Counted from the stretch's first letter, positions 10,845 to 23,050 are shown. The stretch: DNA of 64,000 nt from Lithospermum erythrorhizon (GCA_019722365.1 JADFUC010001522.1:24452-88451); one strand, 5' to 3'. Notes: a model not told the origin generated them from the sequence alone. Numbers and translations are program-made.

Positions 10845-13294
10845 TGCTGACCCGCCCGAATTAAACATACGGTAAGAATCATTATAATCCGAACACGGAG
10901 TCACAGGCCGATGGGCGACTCGGTTTAAAAACTTTTCGTTCGTCAAAAATTTGATTTCCATTAATATTCTCAAAATAATATAACGGTTTAAAATTTACAA
11001 TCAAATCGGTGATGTCAACCAGCGACTCTATATATACAACGTATCGATACTTGATAATGCGTAGACACAAAAAGAAGTAAATCTTGTACTCGGAATACAA
11101 AGTAATATTTGCCGACAAAGTAAAGTTTGAAAATAAAGTACAACGATCAAAAGCAGTTGACAACACGTCAAATGAGGCTGTGAGGATCCTCACCCGTGAT
11201 CTTCTTTAGCCACTAAAGACAGGCTCTCAGCTTGACCTCACAGCTGTTCAGATGTCACATCGACTGGCACAGCTAGTAAAAGCCGCCATGAAAAGGGTGT
11301 AAGCGAAGTTTGATGAAAACTTAACACAAGGGTAGACTTACCATACGGAGCAGGAGCAGGACAATATTATAATAGTGATATGAATAAATACGTATGTCCG
11401 GGGACTATCTAATAAAGTCATACAATAAGATTCCAAAAAGAGGTCTCGAGAGGCGTAACATGTAAAGATATAATAGAAGTTCTCGATAAAGCCTTGATAA
11501 ACTTGAGAATGTCTAAAATCACATGGGCTTCAGCATCGACAATAATTACAAGTAAATCGCTTGTCTGCGTATACCATGAAGTATACTGACCTCTAATGCG
11601 CATATGCTCAATCCGTCTACAACGAGGAATGGATCAACCATTAATAAACACCCATTCTATACGAGTATAAGGCCAAACCCTTATGTATTATACCGTAGTA
11701 TAGGGCAGCGCGACAATGCAGCGCGTGAAGTAGTCCTTAAAGACTTCATACGCTCTTATCTAGTAGTATAAGGTCCAAACCAGCAGCAGTATACCGTAGT
11801 ATAGGGTCACATCGACAATGCCAGTGATCAAAATAGTCATACATTTCTTGCTCTTAGTAGTATAAGGCCAATAGCGTCGCGTATCACGCAAGGAAGGAGA
11901 GTCAACAACACTGTCGTCGACATAGGAATTCCGAATCGATACTCGAGTCACGCCGAGTAAATACGTAACTCACAACGTCACCTCTCGATAGCCAGCTTCT
12001 GCTCCCCGAGCAATATCCAAGCATAGCGGCTAAAACATCTCGCGTCGTTGAGTCAACCTTGTCGCCGGCAAATACGAAATACATAAGTGCCGCGAGGTCA
12101 CGAAATACAACGGTGCCGATAAGGCCATAAATCGAGAAATATAAAGTTGGGAGTTGAGCTATTACTTACCGAAGCAATCTTGGCCTTGAGAGAATATAAT
12201 CACGTAATCATATAAATGCATTTGCCTGGAAATGAATCACACATAATCATCACAGCGATTACATGGTTCCACTTGATTTAAAGTAAGTGCGTGAAATGCT
12301 TATTTCGTGAGATAAGTACTCACCTCTGTGGTATCACAAAATACTCATGGGACCTGATCGAAATGCTTGCTTTACGCGTCGGCGCTGAAACACCGAGAAA
12401 GTATAATCAGAAATATTTTAACTTGTGCATACTCAAAATATCGATCGGACGCGCCCATTCGATCTCCCGCTAAATTCCACCTTATTTTAACATTTCAAAT
12501 CAAACATAAATTCATTCAAAATTTAACCACCGAGTCGTAGTGCTGACTATGCTCGAAATATGGAATTATAAACTCGACTTGAAAATAACACTTTTTAAAC
12601 TAGCACGCTTTTAATCAATTTTTAAATCACCATTTTAACATGCAACAACTACAATAAGGTCCCAATTAAACTCCTACACATTTAAAGTCTTATAAAAATA
12701 TGAGCCCCAATCCAAGCTGAAACCTAAGAAAGAATCCTTTCAATGTAACATCCTGGCTTGACCTACAAGTCACGAATTCATCACTTATATACATCATAGC
12801 ATCCATAACAAACTAAGATTCATCATAAAATTGAATTATATTATCAGCAGAAGTCAACGAAAAAATCAGCGAAAGAAACCAATTTGCACACCAATCGTAG
12901 GGAAAGATGTTTGAAACCTTAATAATGGAGCTTGGGGTTCTTTTATATACAACAAAGTGAAGAAATGGAAGAGAAAAATCTTGTCTTCTTCCCGAGGGAA
13001 GGTCTCGGTAGGCTGGGAATGGAGAAGATATTTGTTTTTAGTTTGATAAGGATGAAATAATATTAAGTCGAAAACCCTTGCGAGGGGTTTGTGCCGAAAT
13101 CCTACGAATCAATTCTTGAGCGACTTACTTAGAATCCTAACCTTTCGAATTGTCCCCGGCTATTACTACTAAATTATAAATGTAATTAAGAACGAATAAT
13201 TTCACGAAATAATATTATCGTGAAGTATTTATACTATCTCGGGTCAACTTACCGACCGAAATTTTTTTATTTTTAAACGTAACGGGTTATTACG
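10845..13294 (-). mobile_element. Solo LTR (gypsy-like family) nested in copia, minus orientation
   Basis: About 2.45 kb, inserted exactly between copia codons: ...VVWRG at 10820-10840 continues as RLGHVN at 13297 once the insert and one copy of GTAGA are removed. GTAGA at 10840-10844 and 13295-13299 is the 5-bp target duplication. On its own strand the LTR starts (C/T)GTAATAACCCG and ends GGGTCAGCA. It carries CTTATAC/GTATAAG palindromes (11650-11870) and is homologous, in opposite orientation, to the LTR at 14523-17125. No internal domain is present, so it is a solo LTR left by recombination. Confidence 0.85.
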
Positions 13295-13345
13295 GTAGAT
13301 TAGGACATGTTAATACTGATTCAATTAAAAGGCTTAGAAAGCATG
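13295..13345 (+). pseudogene. GAG-pre-integrase motif of copia, right of the nested LTR
   Basis: GTAGATTAGGACATG... reads (R)LGHVNTDSIKRL, the copia R-L-G-H-x-N motif before integrase that belongs to its zinc-binding HHCC region. It is in frame with the sequence left of the nested LTR, which confirms the insertion site to the base. Confidence 0.85.
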
Positions 13346-13689
13346 CATAATTTCATAATTATCTTCAGCTGGATTTTAGTGCAATGCTGGCGTAGAGGCA
13401 AAGTTTACAAAGAAACCTAGTAAACCTGTAACCTTAAGACAATCTAATCTACTTGACTTAATTCATACCGTACAAAGTTTTAGAACAATAGGAGTAAGGG
13501 AGGTAAATATTATTACATCACTTTTATTGATGATTGTTCAAGATATACTAGAATGTATTTACTTAGAACAAAGAACGAGGCAGAAATAATGTTCATGAAA
13601 TTTAAGAATGAGGTAGAAAACCAACTTGATAGGAAAATCAAAAGAATAAGGTCACGATAGGGTGGAATGAGTGCATTTCTTTGTAGACA

Positions 13690-14110
13690 GCCGAAAAGAA
13701 TGGAATTATCGTAAGGCAAATTGCACTTACACACCGACAAAATGGAATAGTTGAACGTAAAAATAGAACTTTAAAAAATATGATGAATGCTATGCTTCTA
13801 AGTTGAGGGTCTTCTAATGAAATGTGAAGTAGTACTTTTCGACTGTCATATTCTGTCAGTACACAAGTAAGAAGTAGACAGACTTCTACATGAGATTTGG
13901 AAGGGTTATTCTCCTAGCTAGAATTATCTTAGAGAGTGGGGGTGTTTAGCTAAAGTAGGCTTGGCTGACCCTAAGAAGACTAACATTGGACCTAAGACTT
14001 ATGATTGTGTGTTCATAGGTTATGCTCAAAATTCTGCTGCATATAGATTTATGTCTTTGAGTGATCATTCCATATCTGAAGCTAGGGATGCTTAGATTTT
14101 TTGAGCATGT
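13690..14110 (+). pseudogene. Copia integrase, C-terminal half
   Basis: The frame at about 13720-13805 reads LTHRQNGIVERKNRTLKNMM, the integrase-core stretch with the catalytic-Glu region (QNG-x-x-ERKN). After frame changes, 13895-14090 reads EIWKGYSPS, then GPKTYDCVFIGYAQ and YRFMSLSDH, the conserved C-terminal segment. Stops interrupt all parts. Between 13345 and 13690 only weakly recognisable integrase sequence remains. Confidence 0.8.
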
Positions 14111-14339
14111 ATTTTCTTTAAAGAAAGATTTGTGATTTTTCTTGTATCTATACATTTATGCACGGTGATTTGTCTGTGCTAGTAGCTCTGCCAATATTCA
14201 TTTAGATGAACCTAGAAGTAAGAGGCCTAGAATTGAGAAAAAATTTGGAGATGATTTTATTACAAACTTTATAGCTGAAATCACTTGTATTAATTCTTTA
14301 AATGATGAGCTTGTTCGGCCTACTTAATAGAAGAGGATC

Positions 14340-14522
14340 CAAAAACTTATGATGAGGCAATGAAATCCATTGATGCTATTTTTTGAAAAGAAGTTATTCA
14401 AAGTGAACCCGGACTACATAATATCGCGAATCATGCTTGGGGTTAATTTGAATTACCCAAGGTAGTAAACCCGTTAGTAGTAAATGGATGGATTAAGGGA
14501 AAAGATGAGAACTAATGTCTGA
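14340..14522 (+). pseudogene. Copia reverse transcriptase, N-terminal fragment
   Basis: Degraded frames read a KEVIQSE segment and then ELPK...NPLVVNGWI, corresponding to the W-K-x-A-x-x-x-E and P-x-G-x-K-W-I-F segments at the start of copia RT. The sequence is cut at 14522 by the second nested LTR and resumes at 17126. Confidence 0.65.
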
Positions 14523-17125
14523 TTGTAATAACGTTCGTTAAAAAAGCCCAAAAAGTGATTAGGTGGTGGGACCACGGAGATGAGTATAAATAATTTCGGA
14601 ATAATAACAACGATGTCTGAGGCTAGTATTATATGAGTGGTAGTTTATGTCGTGGGAAATTTTACATTTGGAATCGGTTTAATTGAGATTTAAGAGATGC
14701 GGAAAGTGGAGAAATTAACTTGAGAAACCGAGCGGGACTTCAGTATTCTTAAATATCTTACCGTCACTTATCAACCGTTACCGCGAAAGGAAAATCTCGT
14801 CTTAACCCCAACTTCTTGGTGTTGGCGAGATTCCCTTCCCTCCCCCGCTTTGAAATTTTCTTCCGCATTTACCGATTGTTAACGAACTCAAAGATCGTTG
14901 GTTGAATAATGTTTCCACACAAATGCATCTTCTTTGAATTAATGTAAGAAGGTTCAAATCTTTTTGGGATATTTCTTGGGTTTTGACATAGTTGGCTTTT
15001 AGTTGACTTTTGCTAAATTGAATTTAATTTTGTTTCTAAGTTTGTTATGGGTAGTATGATGAATATAAGTAGTTAATTTATGAGTTAAGATGTTGTTTGA
15101 GGTTTATGGTGATAGGTTGACTTTTCCTAGGTTAGTTGACTTTTGATGTTGACTTTTTTATAAGACTTTTAAATGTGTAGGGGGTTAATTTGGGACCTTA
15201 TTGTAGTTGTTGTAAGGTTAAATTGTGATTTATAATCGATTAGAGAAATTTAGGTTGAAAAAGTGTGATTGGTAAAGTTGAGTAGTAATTGAGATTTTGG
15301 GTATAGGTTGTTATTTATGGACTTGAGGGTTAAATAAGATGACTTATAAGTTGATTGTCCCAGAGAATGTTAAAGTGATAACGTGGAAATTTTAGAGGGG
15401 GAGCCGATTGGGTTGTGTCAAGCCAGGGGTTATTATTTAGATTCTTGAGGGTTATTTCGTTGTCTTATTAAATGCGTTTTTTAGACCGGATTTTAGCAAT
15501 CGTTCCACTTAAGAGTTGAGTAATGTATCTTACGAATGCAAGTATAGTAGTAAGGTTTTGATTGTACTTTACAGGTGTTTTTTGTTAGGTGTTGATGGAG
15601 TGGAAAGGGAGGCAGGTTACCGTGATTGTATTTCGAGGAAGGGATTTTGTGGTAGTAGCGAGGAGGTGAGTACTTATCTCACTTGAATTTACTCTTTTAC
15701 GTACTTACTTTAAATTATGTGAAAGCAACGTGTCATTGTTATACGATTATGTGTGATTCGTTTGTGGCGAGCCATGATATGATTATGTGATTGTATTTAC
15801 GTAGGCGTTGAAGATTTGCTTGAGGTAAGTAATAGCTTGAACTCTCAGCTACGTTTCTTGTGTTAAATGGCGCACATCGCATTTACGTGTTCCGTGGCCT
15901 TGTCGTGACACACATTTACGGCAGCCGGCGGTTACGGTGGATTTTTGATTGTGAGAGGTTTTTAGCCGTGTGCTTTGATATTGTTGGGAATAAGAGTAGT
16001 TAGTTGTTGGGAGATGTTGGTTGGTTGGAGTTATGTGTGACTTTGGGGGTGACTTGAGTATTAGGATATGACCACATAGTTGGGATGATTAGGGGTTAGG
16101 TGACTCGCTTCCTTGTAGGATATGTGATCTTTATTGGCCTTATACTTTGGTATAAGTGCGATTTGAACTTACCGCCCCGGTATAAGTGCTGATGCAACCT
16201 TATACTTCGGTATAAGAAGCGGTGTGATTATCTATGATTCCTTTGCTATGTGCATTGTTGGTGTTGGCACTTATACTCACGGTATAAGGCGGTGTTTATT
16301 AGCGATTGGTCGTTCACAGCCCAGGTAGGCAGTTGAGTATATGCGCATTAGAGGTTGGTATAGTTGGAAATATGAGAGAGATAGATGGTTTGATGACTAG
16401 AGTTATAGTGGATTTGTTAGTCTACTGTGATCTTATTACGGGTGATTGTGTACTTATTGAGACTTTGTATTATATCTTGACATGTTATCTCTTGAGGCAT
16501 GCTTTTGGAATTTTATGATATGGCACATTAGGTAGTCTGAGTCTATACATATTTATTTATGTTGACTCATATATCATTAGTGTCTCGTTTAAAATTGTAG
16601 TAAGTTTCGCCCCGTGTGTTAAGTTTTCACTAAACACGCCCATTTACCACCCAGCCGACTTTGGGCGGCATTTCATTTGTGCGGGTTGGCCAGTGGCGGT
16701 TAGTCGGAGAGGTTGTTTGAGAGTTTTTATTCAGTGGCTAAGAGTGTGAGCATCGGGTGGATGAGGATCCTCGCTTGATCTCGTTTCTTTGTATTGTTAA
16801 CCGTTTAGCGATTGTTGTATTCGTTTCGGACTTTAGCCTTGTCGGTAATTATTTTGTATTCGGAATCACAGTATTTACTCCCGATTGTAGCCTTGCCGGC
16901 ATTACTTTCTTTTGAGATATATTGTATATATATGGGTTGGTTGGTTAGATATCAGCTGATGGATTGTAAATTTTAAGCTGTTTTTCTAGAATTTTAATTG
17001 TAAATCAAATTTTTGGATGAAGCAGCGTAGTTCTTTTTAAAGCGGTGAATCCGTCGGTATGAGGTAACTACAATTGTTCACGATTATAATGATTCTCACC
17101 TCGGGCGTGGGCACAGGTAGGTCGT
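14523..17125 (+). mobile_element. Solo LTR (same gypsy-like family) nested in copia RT, plus orientation
   Basis: About 2.6 kb. Starts (T)TGTAATAACG and ends near 17125. TCTGA at 14518-14522 and 17126-17130 is the likely 5-bp target duplication. The last 400 bases (TTTGTATTCGGAATCACAG, GATTATAATGATTCTCACC) match the reverse complement of 10860-11200. It contains four CTTATAC...GTATAAG palindromes at 16138-16290. A frame at 16306-16518 has no recognisable product. No retroelement protein domain lies inside it. Confidence 0.82.
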
Positions 17126-17132
17126 TCTGACA

Positions 17133-17390
17133 ATGCCAAGAGGTTTAATCTTTAGACTTGTGATTAGAGGTTTTACACAAAAGAAGAATATTGATTATTT
17201 TGACACGTATTCTCCAGTAACCAAGATAGCTACCATAAGAACTTTAATAGCTATAGTTGCTATTCATGATTTGGTAGTACACCGGATGGATGTTAAAACC
17301 ACATTCTTGAATGGTGACCTAGAGGAAGAGATATATATGTCTCAGCCCAGGAGGGTTTTTGTGATTAAAGTCGAGAATAAGATTGTGTAA
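17133..17390 (+). pseudogene. Copia reverse transcriptase, central part
   Basis: An open stretch of 85 codons reading LVIRGFTQKKNIDYFDTYSP and HRMDVKTTFLNGDLEEEIYM, the two most conserved blocks of copia RT (K-G-x-x-Q-x-x-G-x-D-Y and D-V-K-x-A-F-L-N-G-x-L). It ends in a frameshift within the Q-P-x-G-F block. This is the best preserved part of the element. Confidence 0.92.
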
Positions 17391-17492
17391 ATTGAAGAAA
17401 TCCTCTTTATGTTAAGCAAGCTCTACTTGATTGGTATGAAGTTTAATAACACTTTAGTGAGAGATGGATATGTTATTTAATAACTCGACTCT

Positions 17493-17681
17493 TTGTGTAC
17501 TCAAAGTGTTAGGATGGAATTACATCTTTATCTGGCATATATTGATGACATATTGATTCTTTGTACTTCGATTATTATGGTAAATAAAACCAAAGAATTT
17601 TTATTATCACAATTTGAGATGAAGGACTTAGGGGAAGCTGATGTTATCCTTGGAGTTAGAGTAATTAGAAACTACGATTAA
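17493..17681 (+). pseudogene. Copia reverse transcriptase catalytic YIDD block
   Basis: The frame reads LAYIDDILILC (a Y-V-D-D-type catalytic box with Ile) and then FEMKDLGEADVILGV, the copia F-x-M-K-D-L-G box. It is separated from the preceding RT block by a frameshifted 100 bases. Confidence 0.9.
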
Positions 17682-17796
17682 GGGAATTTCACCAGTCGTC
17701 TGGAATTTATGTCGAGAAGGTCTTCAAGAAATTCTTTCTTTTGACGTTGTACTGCTTCAGAACTTCTATGACTACGAGTATAGATCGACTAAGAAT

Positions 17797-18330
17797 ATGG
17801 GTGGAAGTGTATCCCAAATTGAGTATGCTAAAATCATTGATAGTGTGATGTTCCTTATGAACTGCACTCGACCAGATATTGCTTATGTTGTAAGTAGATT
17901 AAGTCGATATACACATAACTTGACGATAGTCATTAATTTGCTCTTAAATGGATTTGTTAAAATATCTAAAAAGGGACCTCCCCAATATATGTTTGTATTT
18001 TTGGAAAATTTCTTTGTCTTGAAAGGATATTGTGATGCTAATTGGAGTTCGGTAATGATGAGATCGGCTACGGCGGTTATGTTTTTCACACTTGGTGGCT
18101 ATTTTTGTGGAGTCTGCCAAAGCAGGACTTGTATAGCGCATTCCACGATGGAATATGAATTTATTGCTCTTAAGTTGGCGGTCGAAGCCGGATTGGTTAA
18201 TTCTTGACGAGACATGCGATTATGGAAGAAACTTATGGAACACCGGTTTTCTTAAATTTGTGATTAGCATGAGGCGGTCGTTGGAGTGGGCTAAGAATGT
18301 TGTGTGTAATGGAAAGAAAGACACGTTCGT
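17797..18330 (+). pseudogene. Copia RNase H domain
   Basis: Reads YAKIIDSVMFLMNCTRPDIA, YVVSRLSRY, then KGYCDANWSS (first catalytic Asp region), RSATAVMFFTLGG and IAHSTMEYEFIAL, the usual copia RNase H order. A frame change near 18155-18200 moves the last helix to another frame. The polyprotein would end near 18357. Confidence 0.9.
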
Positions 18331-18559
18331 ATCGGGGCGCGTGGTGTTGTTAGGCTAAAATAGGTGATTTAACTTTAGGCATGTGAAGTCGAAGAAATCT
18401 TTCCCGATCCTTTTACGAGGAGGTTGACAAGGAAGGTTATCGGCGATACGTCGAGGGAGCGAGGGGCTCGAGCCACGAAGTCAAAATAATATGAGGTGGA
18501 TGATATCCGTGAGGGGTCGAAACCAAGAAATATAAAAATTTGTCTGTTCACGTGGTGTG

Positions 18560-18925
18560 TGTTGTAGTGTTTGATAAATTCATGAAGCAGTTTGGTGAGT
18601 GCTTTTGAGGCAGCGCTTGATGGATTCGTTTTGTTGGTCCATGCTTGATTTTGGTGGTGCTATTGAGAAGCACTTGATGGACATCGGTCTAAATCCATAG
18701 CCGAGCTTTTGGTGAATTAACTTTGTAACGTACTTGATTTTGATCAAGAAAATTCATAGCCAGTTTTTGGTGGTGCTATTGAGAAGCAACAGTGAATTTT
18801 AATGCATGTACTTCATAACCCGGCTTTTGGTGAAGATGTATCGAGACGCACTTGATGAAGTTTGATCATGATATTCATAGCCAGTTTTGATAGTGCTTTG
18901 AGATGCACTTGATGGATTTTGATTT
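18560..18925 (+). repeat. Degenerate tandem array, six units of about 60 bp, between copia pol and 3' LTR
   Basis: The phrase ATTCATAGCC(A)G.TTTTGGTG recurs at about 18577, 18636, 18693, 18752, 18811 and 18873. Alternate units carry GTGCTATTGAGAAGCAC or TTGATGGA.TTTGAT. The regular 58-62 base spacing shows tandem duplication inside the 3' untranslated part of the copia element. Confidence 0.75.
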
Positions 18926-19315
18926 GATTTGTGTTAAGAGGTTGGACATTATGTCCTTAATAACTTAGAGATGGTACTATTGAGAGGCCTTGTTATGTAA
19001 GGAGTTACCTACGTGAGTGTGATGAATGCGAAATAGCCATCCCATGGAAGAGTTCTGAGCACTCATTTAACCCGAGGTGTGCATGGCCTTTAAAGCATTT
19101 TGAGATTATATCGCGGAACTTATACGATCTTGAGGTATGATATGTGTTATAGAGTGCCAGTAGAAAAGTTAATAAGTTCAAGAAGAAATTCAGCTTTATT
19201 GATGGCAGCCAATTAGTCGAAAGATATTGATGCTTAAGTATCAAAGCCTTCGCTTTACCGAGGAAACTTTCTTTTTCTCTTCTTCATGAGCTTGTTTTAA
19301 ATCGTTAGTGGGAGT

Positions 19316-19942
19316 TGTTAGGATAATGTTTTGCAATTAAAGTCACAAAACCATTTGGATAATCAATTTTAATATTTGAGTTATTTCTGATTTGATTGGT
19401 AAATGGCTCCATTTCAAAACTTTGAAATTTGGATTAATGGCTGTAACGGATTGTGGTTTAATGGGTAGAACCGTTTTCTTATTTTTGGTTTAATGGGTGG
19501 AGCCGTTTGTATGCTTCTTATTTAATGGAGTATTTTACGTTTTGATTGGTGAGTGCTATGTATAACTTCACGATTACCGTTCTAAAAAACCACCGGCAAA
19601 AGAAAACAAACTAACAAAATCATTTATGATCATTAACTGTCCTATTATATATATACGTTCTTACTCTCGTCCATTTCATAATTTATTTCGTTTTCACAAA
19701 GACGACTTCTTCATCCGTTTGGTGTTTGAATCACTTTTCACGGGTATTGTTCCAGTCATAGGCCCTGGTAGGCGTGTTCTTTGGGCTATTTATGTTAACC
19801 TTGGGGAGGCTGCAATGCGATTACCGCAGTCGTGCCGGTAATTGCTTTGAGTCGATTGGCTTTCCGTGGCGGCCTGACTTGAATCGATAAGTTTTTGTTG
19901 TTATTTGTCGTTGTTATTTCATTTGATTTCTGAAGTGAGAGT
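19316..19942 (+). repeat. 3' LTR of the copia element
   Basis: Starts TGTTAGGATAATG right after a purine-rich GTTAGTGGGAG tract that fits a polypurine tract. Homologous to 8792-9420 over its full length with scattered substitutions and indels. It is followed by GAGTTGATA (19939-19947), shared with the left flank, so the exact end is within a few bases. Confidence 0.85.
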
Positions 19943-19947
19943 TGATA

Positions 19948-20400
19948 GAAGATGTAGGCCTTATTTATTGTTCGAGCTCCTTTTTGAGAAAAGCTCGATG
20001 AGCCATTTTAAGGTTCTTGTCGCATTTCATATACCGAGGTAGATTTTGAGTCCACTTCTTTTACAAAGCCTTTTACTTTTGTTAGATGTAGATTTGGAAA
20101 CCTTTGAAATTGTAAAGGAGAATGCGATGGTTGATCGCATGTGTGTCGGGCCGAGTTTGGTGGAAAAAACCCTTAGTTACATTGGGTGGTGTGTGCCAAC
20201 CACTCCAAGGCAAGCTTCCTTGCGTGATCGATACTTCTTGAAATACAACGAGTTGACGATTGAAGAAGATAGCCGTTTCACAGTAGCTAAGTAACCCGTA
20301 GAGTACTTTAAAAAGAAGGAGCTCGTTGATGTTGTGAAGATTCCAATTTTTGAAAGATAATATAAAAGAGAAGTTGGATAGAAGGGTAGGGGATTAAGCA
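19948..20400 (+). other. Unassigned stretch with an 82-codon open frame (20046-20294)
   Basis: The frame contains KENAMVDRMCVGPSLVEKTL but I recognise no family. It lies between the copia element and the LINE and may be a piece of either the older target DNA or another repeat. Treat it as hypothetical. Confidence 0.25.
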
Positions 20401-23050
20401 GTTAAAAATTTAAAGAATTCCAAATATTGTTAATGTATGAGCATTCAAAAAATAAATGTTGCCTATTTTATTATGAAAAGAACAAAGACAAAGAGGTAGT
20501 ATTAATAGTATGTTTAGTTTTTTTTTGCTAATAGGTCAACCATTGGAAGTCTATTGAGAAAATTTTAATTTTTTGGGGGAAGAGGGATGACCAAAGCTTA
20601 TTCAGTATGGTTAGGAGTAAGTTGATAAGTGAATTTGATAAAATTATAGTTTGGGGAATTTTGTTTGAGAGTTTGGAGTAAAGATATTTGGTGCTAAAGT
20701 TTTTATTAGGCCAAACTTAAGCGATATTGTTCACTGAGGGGCATATTTTGAATATTTCATTATGAAGAGGAAAGATAGAAGCTGAGTAGTTGCGTGTTCG
20801 GAGAGGTGTTATGATAAAGCGAGACCTAAAACAAAAGTTGGATGCCTAAATTTTCAATGTTAGAGAACATATCGAGATGCTTGTGGATCGAGCCACGGGA
20901 TCGATTTATCATACAGATATTAATAATGGAACACGATTTCTGACTTTTAAAGATCAAATTGTTTGAGATACTCTTAATTCAGTTGAAGGCTTTTCCAAGT
21001 CAAGATACATTTGGTTTATCAATTGCGAATAGGCGAGAGGAGTTGGAAAAGTATTTTTGATTAAATTTTTTTTGACATGGGTGAGTTTGGGGAATTGAAT
21101 AAGTCTCCATGCAATTTCGACCCGAGAGGCCGAGTTGAAATGGTGAAGATGTTTAAAGCTGCGATGTCAGCACTTTGTTTGTATCAGATGTAGGAAATTT
21201 CAATTGATCCAGTGGATAGAAGAGGGATTGGGTTTATCGGAGAAAGTTAACAAATACGTTGATAACATGAAGTGTGGTGAGGGAAATTTGTAAACTCCGT
21301 TAGGTAGACTAGGATTGATTGTAGAACAAATTTGATTAATTTGGCCTTGCAAAGTTGAAATTTGACCTTCAAAGACATGATTTTCTTGATCTTATCAATA
21401 ATGTTTGCAAAATTTAAATTTCGGTTTGTTGTGGTCGAGGGTAATGCGAGGTAAATACCAAAGATAGGGGATTCAAAGATTCCTAAGGCGAAAGAACCTT
21501 GGTTTTATGATTAATTATCTACCTAGAATCCACCTTGAAAAGTTGAGACTATTTTGCAAAATGAATTAAGGCTTTATTGTCAAGGTACATGAAGAAATAG
21601 CTATCGTCTTCAAATAACGAGACGTGATAGCTTGGGTCCGTTCCTTACGCGTGACCAATCCACTTTTGGAACTCTTTATCTTGGTGAAATTGAAGGGCAG
21701 AAGAAGAGTTCCGGTCTTGAGAGAGAGCAAAGAAGGATCTCCTTGTTTCAGTCCACAATGTGGTTTGAAAGTTTTTGAGGCTTTGCCCGTTGACAATGAC
21801 ATGATGCGTAACCGTGAGTGACACGTTCTTTGACTGATTAATCATTAACAAGGGAATCAGTAGTTTCCGGAGTTTGAGAAAGAAAGTCTCACACGATCTG
21901 TCGAAAGCACTTATATCGATGTTGATAGGCACTAAACTGCCTTTTTACATTTTAGAGGTTGATTATATGGGTCGGTCTTTGTGTCATGATAATATTATCA
22001 CGAATATTCGTTCATGAACAAAGCGTTTTGGAGCGGAGAAACAAAGGGAGTTCGTATGTGGCTTAGGGCGATTGACTAGAACCTTAGAGGCAATTTTGTG
22101 AATGCTAGGGATTAAAGCAATTTTGTAGAGGTTATTGATTTCCTTGAATGTGACTCTTGTTGAGGAATTCAAAAGCGTTTCCGTTGACGTCTTTCCCGAT
22201 TTTTTGGGTAGAATTTAGCGGGAAAGCGGGTTAGGTCCTAGAGATTTGTAGTGAGGCATTTGAAAAAGGGCAGTTTAGAGCTTCCTTTGGCTCGAAGTGA
22301 GCACTCAAATAATTAATTTGATGCAGGTGAGTTTATTGAAAATATATTTCAAAGAATCAAAGCTGGTTTGGTTACCGTTAGCTTGATATGGGAGGTTGGT
22401 TGTTTTGAAGAGGTCCATGTAGTAGTTTTTACAATGTGCTCACGATATCCTCCTCAATGGTAAAAAAATTATTGTTGGAGTCACAAATTTCAAGAATGTT
22501 GTTAATTTTAACTTTGGTAATACCAGCATGGGCATGGAAAAAATTTGTGTTCGATTGTATAGTTAACTTTGATCCTACGCTTAATATTCATCTTTAGATT
22601 TTAAAAGGAATCAAGGGATTTCTAAGATTACGATCGAGAGAATGCGGAATTAAGGATTTGAGGGATGATTTTGAGTTTGGGAGAGGCGGCTTTGAATGCT
22701 GAAAATGTTTCCCTTGAGTCATTATTCCGGTGTTTGATGATGATCACTTTTTGGTTTGAAATTTTGAATGAAATTAAAGGGAGAAAGAGCCAATTCGAGA
22801 GTCCGTGGCGAAGGGAAGGAATTAGCTGACAAAGATCGGGTAAAAGGGTTAAAGTTAGTTTGAAGGACGGAGAGGTTTTGATAGTATTTTTGGTAGAGAT
22901 GAGAATTGCGCCATGATCGGATTTTGAATGGGAAACCAGGGCAGGAGGAAGAAGGAGTCCAACCCGTTCGATGTTCCCCATGCTTTCTACATCGATTTTC
23001 ATAAATTGTTCTTCCTTTCTACTTTAGGACGGGGACAATTTCTTTGCAGT
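20400..23050 (-). mobile_element. L1-type LINE remnant, minus strand
   Basis: On the minus strand, in order: endonuclease C-terminal SDHGAILIS (about 22900), an NYYMDLFK segment (22430), LFQMPHYKSLGPN (22230-22270; the L1 pattern A-L-x-x-M-x-x-x-K-x-P-G-P-D-G), IHKIASKVLVNR (22080), VNGQSLKNF then HCGLKQGDP (21745-21790), and LFEDDSYFFMY (about 21580-21610), a substituted F-A-D-D catalytic box. Frames shift several times. The 3' part (20400-21500) keeps no motif that I recognise and the poly(A) end was not located. Confidence 0.75.
21553..22172 (-). pseudogene. Reverse transcriptase domain of the LINE
   Basis: Non-LTR RT blocks in order: K-I-A-S-K-V-L-V-N-R (block 2), a degraded S-A-F-V-x-x-R (CFSAPKRFVHERIF), VNGQSLKNF / GLKQGDP (blocks 4-5), and LFEDDSYFF in place of FADD. 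Three frames are needed to read them all. The catalytic A-to-E change and the frameshifts make it inactive. Confidence 0.78.

Larger units (their letters stand above)
8791..19942 (+). mobile_element. Ty1-copia LTR retrotransposon, complete in plan but decayed, carrying two nested solo LTRs
   Basis: Two direct LTRs (8792-~9420 and 19316-~19940) share long stretches such as TAAATGGCTCCATTTCAAAA and TATTTAATGGAGTATTTTAC. Between them, in copia order, are gag (9501-10300), protease (about 10420), GAG-pre-integrase (10570-13345), integrase (13690-14100), RT (14340-17680) and RNase H (17797-18330). GAGTTGATA flanks both ends and TGATA is a candidate 5-bp target duplication. About 5 kb of the span is two unrelated gypsy-like solo LTRs; without them the element is about 6.1 kb, normal for copia. 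Every domain is broken by stops or frameshifts, so it cannot move by itself. Confidence 0.88.

Noticed and set aside
22628..23002. 124-codon minus-strand frame as an independent gene
   Set aside because: Contains SDHGAILIS at the place of the LINE endonuclease end and is colinear with the LINE RT.
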